From NCBI GenBank assembly GCA_016708825.1, contig JADJEZ010000007.1, positions 124,001 to 188,000 of the forward strand: a DNA stretch of 64,000 bases, in the 5' to 3' direction. The notes beneath the pieces are model-generated. The model had not been told where the DNA came from, searched no databases, and saw only the letters and a program-made list of their open reading frames with translations. The translations under genes were made by a program, and so were the position numbers. Shown one piece after another: positions 60,812-64,000 of the stretch; the stretch's first letter is position 1; each line of letters begins with the position of its first letter. The stretch comes from Betaproteobacteria bacterium. Its GTDB lineage: Bacteria; Pseudomonadota; Gammaproteobacteria; Burkholderiales; Usitatibacteraceae.

Positions 60812-63043
60812 ATGAAGGCAGGCAAGCTGTTGGTCGTCGCGGTCATCGTGGCGCTGGTGGTGGCGTTCTTCGCCTTCGATCTCGGGCGCTTCCTCTCGCT
60901 CGATTTCTTCAAGACGCAACAGGCCGCGATCGATGCCTATTTCCAGGCCAATCCCGTGCAGGCCGCGGCGATCTACTTCGTCGCCTATGTCGCCGTGACG
61001 GGGCTGTCGCTGCCGGGGGCGGCCATCCTGACCATCGCGGGCGGGGCGATCTTCGGGCTGCTGTGGGGCCTCGTGATCGTCTCCTTCGCCTCGACGATCG
61101 GCGCGACCCTCGCCTTCCTCGCCTCGCGCTTCCTGCTGCGCGACTGGGTGCAGGCGAGGTTCGGCGACAAGCTCGCGCGCATCAACGCGGGCGTGGAGAA
61201 GGAGGGCGCGTTCTATCTCTTCGCGCTGCGGCTGGTGCCCGCGTTCCCGTTCTTCGTGATCAACCTCGCCATGGGGCTCACGCCGATCCGCACCGCGACC
61301 TTCTACTGGGTGAGCCAGGTCGGCATGCTCGCGGGCACCGCGGTCTACGTCTACGCCGGCACCCAGCTCGCGCAGATCACGTCGCTCAAGGGCATCCTCT
61401 CGCCGGGGCTCCTCGGCGCCTTCGTGCTGCTGGGGATATTCCCGTTCATCGCCAAGCGCATCGTCGCGGCCGTGAAGGCGAGGCGGGTCTACGCGAAGTG
61501 GCCGAAGCCGGCGCGCTTCGACCGCAACGTGGTGGTGATCGGCGCGGGCTCCGCGGGGCTCGTGACCTCCTACATCGCGGCGGCGGTGAAGGCGAAGGTG
61601 ACGCTCGTCGAGCGCCACCGCATGGGCGGGGATTGCCTGAACACCGGCTGCGTGCCCTCGAAGGCGCTCATCCGCAGCGCCAAGTTCCTCTCCCACGTGC
61701 GCCGCGCGAAGGAGTTCGGCATCCGCTCGGCCTCGGCGGACTTCGATTTCGCCGACGTGATGGAGCGCGTGCAGGCGGTCGTGCGGCAGGTCGAGCCCCA
61801 CGACTCCGTCGAGCGCTACACGGGCCTGGGCGTGGACGTGGTCACGGGCACGGCGCGGATCACCTCCCCGTGGACGGTCGAGATCACCGCGGAGGACGGC
61901 GCGAAGCAGGTGCTCGCCACGAAAAATATCGTGATTGCCGCGGGTGCGCGCCCCTTCGTCCCGCCGATTCCGGGGCTGGCCGAGGCGAACCCGCTCACCT
62001 CCGACGATGTCTGGGCGCTGAGGAAGCTCCCGGCGCGCCTGGTGGTGCTGGGCGGCGGGCCCATCGGAAGCGAGCTCACCCAGGCCTTCGCGCGCTTCGG
62101 TTCGAAGGTGACGCAGGTGGAGATGCTGCCGCGCATCATGATCCGCGAGGACCCCGAGGTCTCCGAGCTGGTGAAGAAGCGCTTCGAGGCCGACGGCGTG
62201 GCCGTGCTCGTGGGGCACAAGGCGAAGCAGGTGCTCGTGGAGGCGGGGGAGAAGTTCCTCGTCGTGGAAAGCGATGGCGTGGAAAAGCGCATCGCCTTCG
62301 ACGAGATCCTGGTCGCGGTCGGGCGCGTGGCCAACACCGCGGGCTACGGGCTGGAGGAGCTGGGCATCCCCGTGACGAAGGGCCGCACGGTGGAGGTGAA
62401 CGAGCACCTCGAGACCCTCTACCCCAACATCTTCGCCTGCGGCGACGTCGCCGGCCCCTACCAGTTCACCCACACGGCGGCGCACATGGCGTGGTACGCG
62501 TCGGTGAACGCGCTCTTCGGCCGCTTCCGCAAGTTCGGCGTGGACTATTCGGTGATCCCTTGGGCCACGTTCACCGAGCCGGAAGTCGCGCGCGTGGGCC
62601 TGAACGAGCAGGAAGCGAAGGAAAAGGGCATCGCGCACCAGGTGGTCACCTACGGCATCGACGATCTCGACCGCGCCATCGCCGACGGCGAGGCCCACGG
62701 CTTCGTGAAGGTGCTGGTGAAGCCCGGCACGGACACCGTCCTGGGTGCGACGATAGTGGGCGAGCACGCCGGCGACCTGATCGCCGAGTTCGTGGCCGCC
62801 ATGCGCCACCGCATCGGGCTGAACAAGGTCCTCGGCACGATCCACATCTATCCCACGCTCGCCGAGGCCAACAAGTTCGCCGCCGGCGTGTGGAAGCGCT
62901 CGACCGTCACCCACGGCCAGATGGACTTCCTCGCCGCCTTCCACGACTGGACGCGGGGCGAGGGGGGGCTGGGCGCCGTGCTCGGCAGGATCGCGGGCCT
63001 CGTGGGCGACAAGCGCCCGTACCATGGTGCCGATGCGCACTGA
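60812..63043 (+). CDS. VTT-domain membrane protein fused to FAD-dependent pyridine nucleotide-disulfide oxidoreductase
   Basis: 743 residues. The N-terminal VTT/TVP38 (DedA-like) membrane domain covers ~5-215 (LSLPGAAILTIAGGAIFG, RLVPAFPFFVINLAMGLT). An oxidoreductase of the mercuric/dihydrolipoamide reductase family follows from ~238: FAD motif VVVIGAGSAGLVTSYIAA, redox-active Cys275/Cys280 in GGDCLNTGCVPSK, NAD motif VVLGGGPIGSELTQAF and FACGDVAGPYQFTHTAAH. The C-terminal dimer-domain motif is HIYPTLAEANK, with Tyr where the family's catalytic His (HPT) usually stands. It is membrane-anchored with the reductase in the cytoplasm. ATG 60812 has a strong AAGGAGAA site. Confidence 0.88.
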   Translation: MKAGKLLVVAVIVALVVAFFAFDLGRFLSLDFFKTQQAAIDAYFQANPVQAAAIYFVAYVAVTGLSLPGAAILTIAGGAIFGLLWGLVIVSFASTIGATLAFLASRFLLRDWVQARFGDKLARINAGVEKEGAFYLFALRLVPAFPFFVINLAMGLTPIRTATFYWVSQVGMLAGTAVYVYAGTQLAQITSLKGILSPGLLGAFVLLGIFPFIAKRIVAAVKARRVYAKWPKPARFDRNVVVIGAGSAGLVTSYIAAAVKAKVTLVERHRMGGDCLNTGCVPSKALIRSAKFLSHVRRAKEFGIRSASADFDFADVMERVQAVVRQVEPHDSVERYTGLGVDVVTGTARITSPWTVEITAEDGAKQVLATKNIVIAAGARPFVPPIPGLAEANPLTSDDVWALRKLPARLVVLGGGPIGSELTQAFARFGSKVTQVEMLPRIMIREDPEVSELVKKRFEADGVAVLVGHKAKQVLVEAGEKFLVVESDGVEKRIAFDEILVAVGRVANTAGYGLEELGIPVTKGRTVEVNEHLETLYPNIFACGDVAGPYQFTHTAAHMAWYASVNALFGRFRKFGVDYSVIPWATFTEPEVARVGLNEQEAKEKGIAHQVVTYGIDDLDRAIADGEAHGFVKVLVKPGTDTVLGATIVGEHAGDLIAEFVAAMRHRIGLNKVLGTIHIYPTLAEANKFAAGVWKRSTVTHGQMDFLAAFHDWTRGEGGLGAVLGRIAGLVGDKRPYHGADAH

Positions 63044-63067
63044 ACCGAAAATTGCCCGGAGAAACCG

Positions 63068-63904
63068 ATGAACCTCCTCTACCGCGCCGTCCTCGCCTTT
63101 GCGCTGGCGTTCGTGCCGCTCGTCGCCTGCGCCCAGTTCGACCATTCGCACGCGGCGTGGGACGCACTCGTGAAGAAGCACGTGCGGCCGATCGACGGCG
63201 CGCGCTCCTCCCAGGCCGACTACGCCGCCTTCGCCAGGGACCGGGAAGCGCTCAAGGCCTACCTCGCGCAGGTCTCGAAAGTGGGCGAGGCGGAGTTCGG
63301 GCGCTGGCCGAAGGCCGAGCGCATGGCCTTCCTCATCAATGCCTACAACGCCTGGACGGTGGAGTTGATCCTCACGAAGTACCCGGACCTCAAGTCGATC
63401 CGCGACCTGGGAAACCTCCTCTTCAACAGCCCCTGGAAGAAGAAGTTCTTCACGCTGTTCGGGCGCGAATCCTGGCTCGACCAGATCGAGCACGAGATGC
63501 TGCGCAAGCCCGGCGCCTACGACGAGCCGCGCGTGCACTACGCGGTGAACTGCGCCTCCATCGGCTGCCCGATGCTGCGCGAGGAGGCCTTCGTCGCACC
63601 CCGCCTGGACGCGCAGCTGGAGGAGCAGGCGAGGCGCTTCCTCTCCGACCGCACGCGCAACCGCTTCGACCCCGCGAGCGGCAAGCTCCTGGTCTCCGAG
63701 ATCTTCAAGTGGTTCAAGGAGGACTGGACCTCGGGCTACGCGGGCATCGGCAACGCCGGGCCGGTGGTTTCGCGCGAGCGCTACTTCGCCCGCTACGCCG
63801 AACTCCTGGCCGACACGCCGGCGGACCGGAAGCTCGTCGCCGAGGGCAGGGCGCCCATCGACCACCTGGACTATGACTGGTCCCTGAACGACCTGCGAAA
63901 ATAG
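63068..63904 (+). CDS. secreted DUF547-domain protein
   Basis: 278 residues. A signal peptide (about 1-22, VACAQ; also a possible lipobox) is followed by a DUF547 domain: FLINAYNAWTVELIL, SPWKKKFFTLFGRESWLDQIEHEMLRK split, VHYAVNCASIGCPMLREEAF with two Cys, and FKEDW. This conserved family has unknown activity. It lies 24 bases after the VTT-FAD gene with GGAGAAA upstream of ATG 63068, so it is likely in the same operon. Confidence 0.85.
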   Translation: MNLLYRAVLAFALAFVPLVACAQFDHSHAAWDALVKKHVRPIDGARSSQADYAAFARDREALKAYLAQVSKVGEAEFGRWPKAERMAFLINAYNAWTVELILTKYPDLKSIRDLGNLLFNSPWKKKFFTLFGRESWLDQIEHEMLRKPGAYDEPRVHYAVNCASIGCPMLREEAFVAPRLDAQLEEQARRFLSDRTRNRFDPASGKLLVSEIFKWFKEDWTSGYAGIGNAGPVVSRERYFARYAELLADTPADRKLVAEGRAPIDHLDYDWSLNDLRK

Positions 63905-63968
63905 CGGCAACGGCCCGCGGGTCGGGCGAACCCGCCCGGCCGCCGGAACGAGACCAAGGGGAACTGGC

Positions 63969-64000
63969 TTGACTGGACTTCACAACCGACTGGGTGCGCT
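63969..64000 (+). CDS. possible start of a further gene (cut by window end)
   Basis: A TTG codon at 63969 preceded six bases earlier by AAGGGGA opens a frame reading TGLHNRLGA to the window edge. Too short to identify. Confidence 0.25.
   Translation, partial: MTGLHNRLGA

Noticed and set aside
59687..63910. A 1407-codon open frame on the minus strand across the metallophosphatase, VTT-FAD and DUF547 genes
   Set aside because: It is antisense to three clearly recognisable proteins, and its product is a low-complexity Arg/His/Glu/Leu-rich sequence typical of GC-rich shadow frames.

Overview
The window reads as a GC-rich chromosome segment of a betaproteobacterium-like chemoheterotroph or facultative anaerobe. 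This rests on a 14-gene nuoA-N operon in standard order, a VTT-domain/FAD-disulfide reductase fusion, an ArsS radical-SAM gene, many ATGA-type gene overlaps and FNR-type boxes. No plasmid, phage, IS element or CRISPR array is visible. Taxonomy is inferred from gene content only. A cluster of single-base frameshifts in conserved genes (octaheme cytochrome, garL-like aldolase, sugar-acid dehydratase, nuoC, nuoG, nuoN, a GltD-like flavoprotein) suggests residual indel errors in the assembly. Those genes are annotated as whole genes, with the break placed.

Layout. 1-4.4 kb: PadR regulator (partial), secreted octaheme cytochrome c, HI0933-type flavoprotein, SGNH lipoprotein. 4.5-8.5 kb: minus-strand sugar-acid cassette (GarL-like aldolase, 2-hydroxyacid dehydrogenase, IlvD/Edd dehydratase), bracketed by two related hairpin repeats and a 24-G tract. 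8.6-9.7 kb: AbrB-type membrane protein. 9.7-23.0 kb: nuoA-N preceded by an FNR-like box, then tRNA-Phe. 23.3-24.2 kb: small winged-helix protein and an FNR-boxed ferritin-like protein. 24.2-34.7 kb: two divergent operons, each encoding a complete TPP-dependent 2-oxoacid:ferredoxin oxidoreductase with GltD-type flavoprotein electron partners.

34.8-41.6 kb: a secreted/surface locus. It holds an Ig/PKD-repeat protein broken by one TAG, a tandemly duplicated lipoprotein, and a 1034-residue protein with a zinc phospholipase C-like signature. 41.6-48.0 kb: amidohydrolase lipoprotein, then a partner-switching module (STAS protein, MBL hydrolase, CHASE2-SpoIIE phosphatase, OmpA lipoprotein, FecR protein, RsbW-like kinase). 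48.0-53.9 kb: minus-strand run of MscS-cNMP channel, polyphosphate:AMP phosphotransferase, monoheme cytochrome, CYTH-CHAD protein and tryptophan 2,3-dioxygenase. 53.8-58.6 kb: two ECF sigma/anti-sigma pairs. 58.7-63.9 kb: ArsS, a metallophosphatase, the VTT-FAD fusion and a DUF547 protein.

The most original feature is at 56.7-58.6 kb. An ECF sigma factor is followed by a membrane anti-sigma factor whose periplasmic half is homologous to a secreted DsrE-like protein encoded divergently next door. Two back-to-back promoter-like motifs (GGGAATAAA-N14-CGTCT, same spacer on each strand) face the two transcription units. This looks like a self-contained envelope-sensing system with a DsrE-fold sensor.
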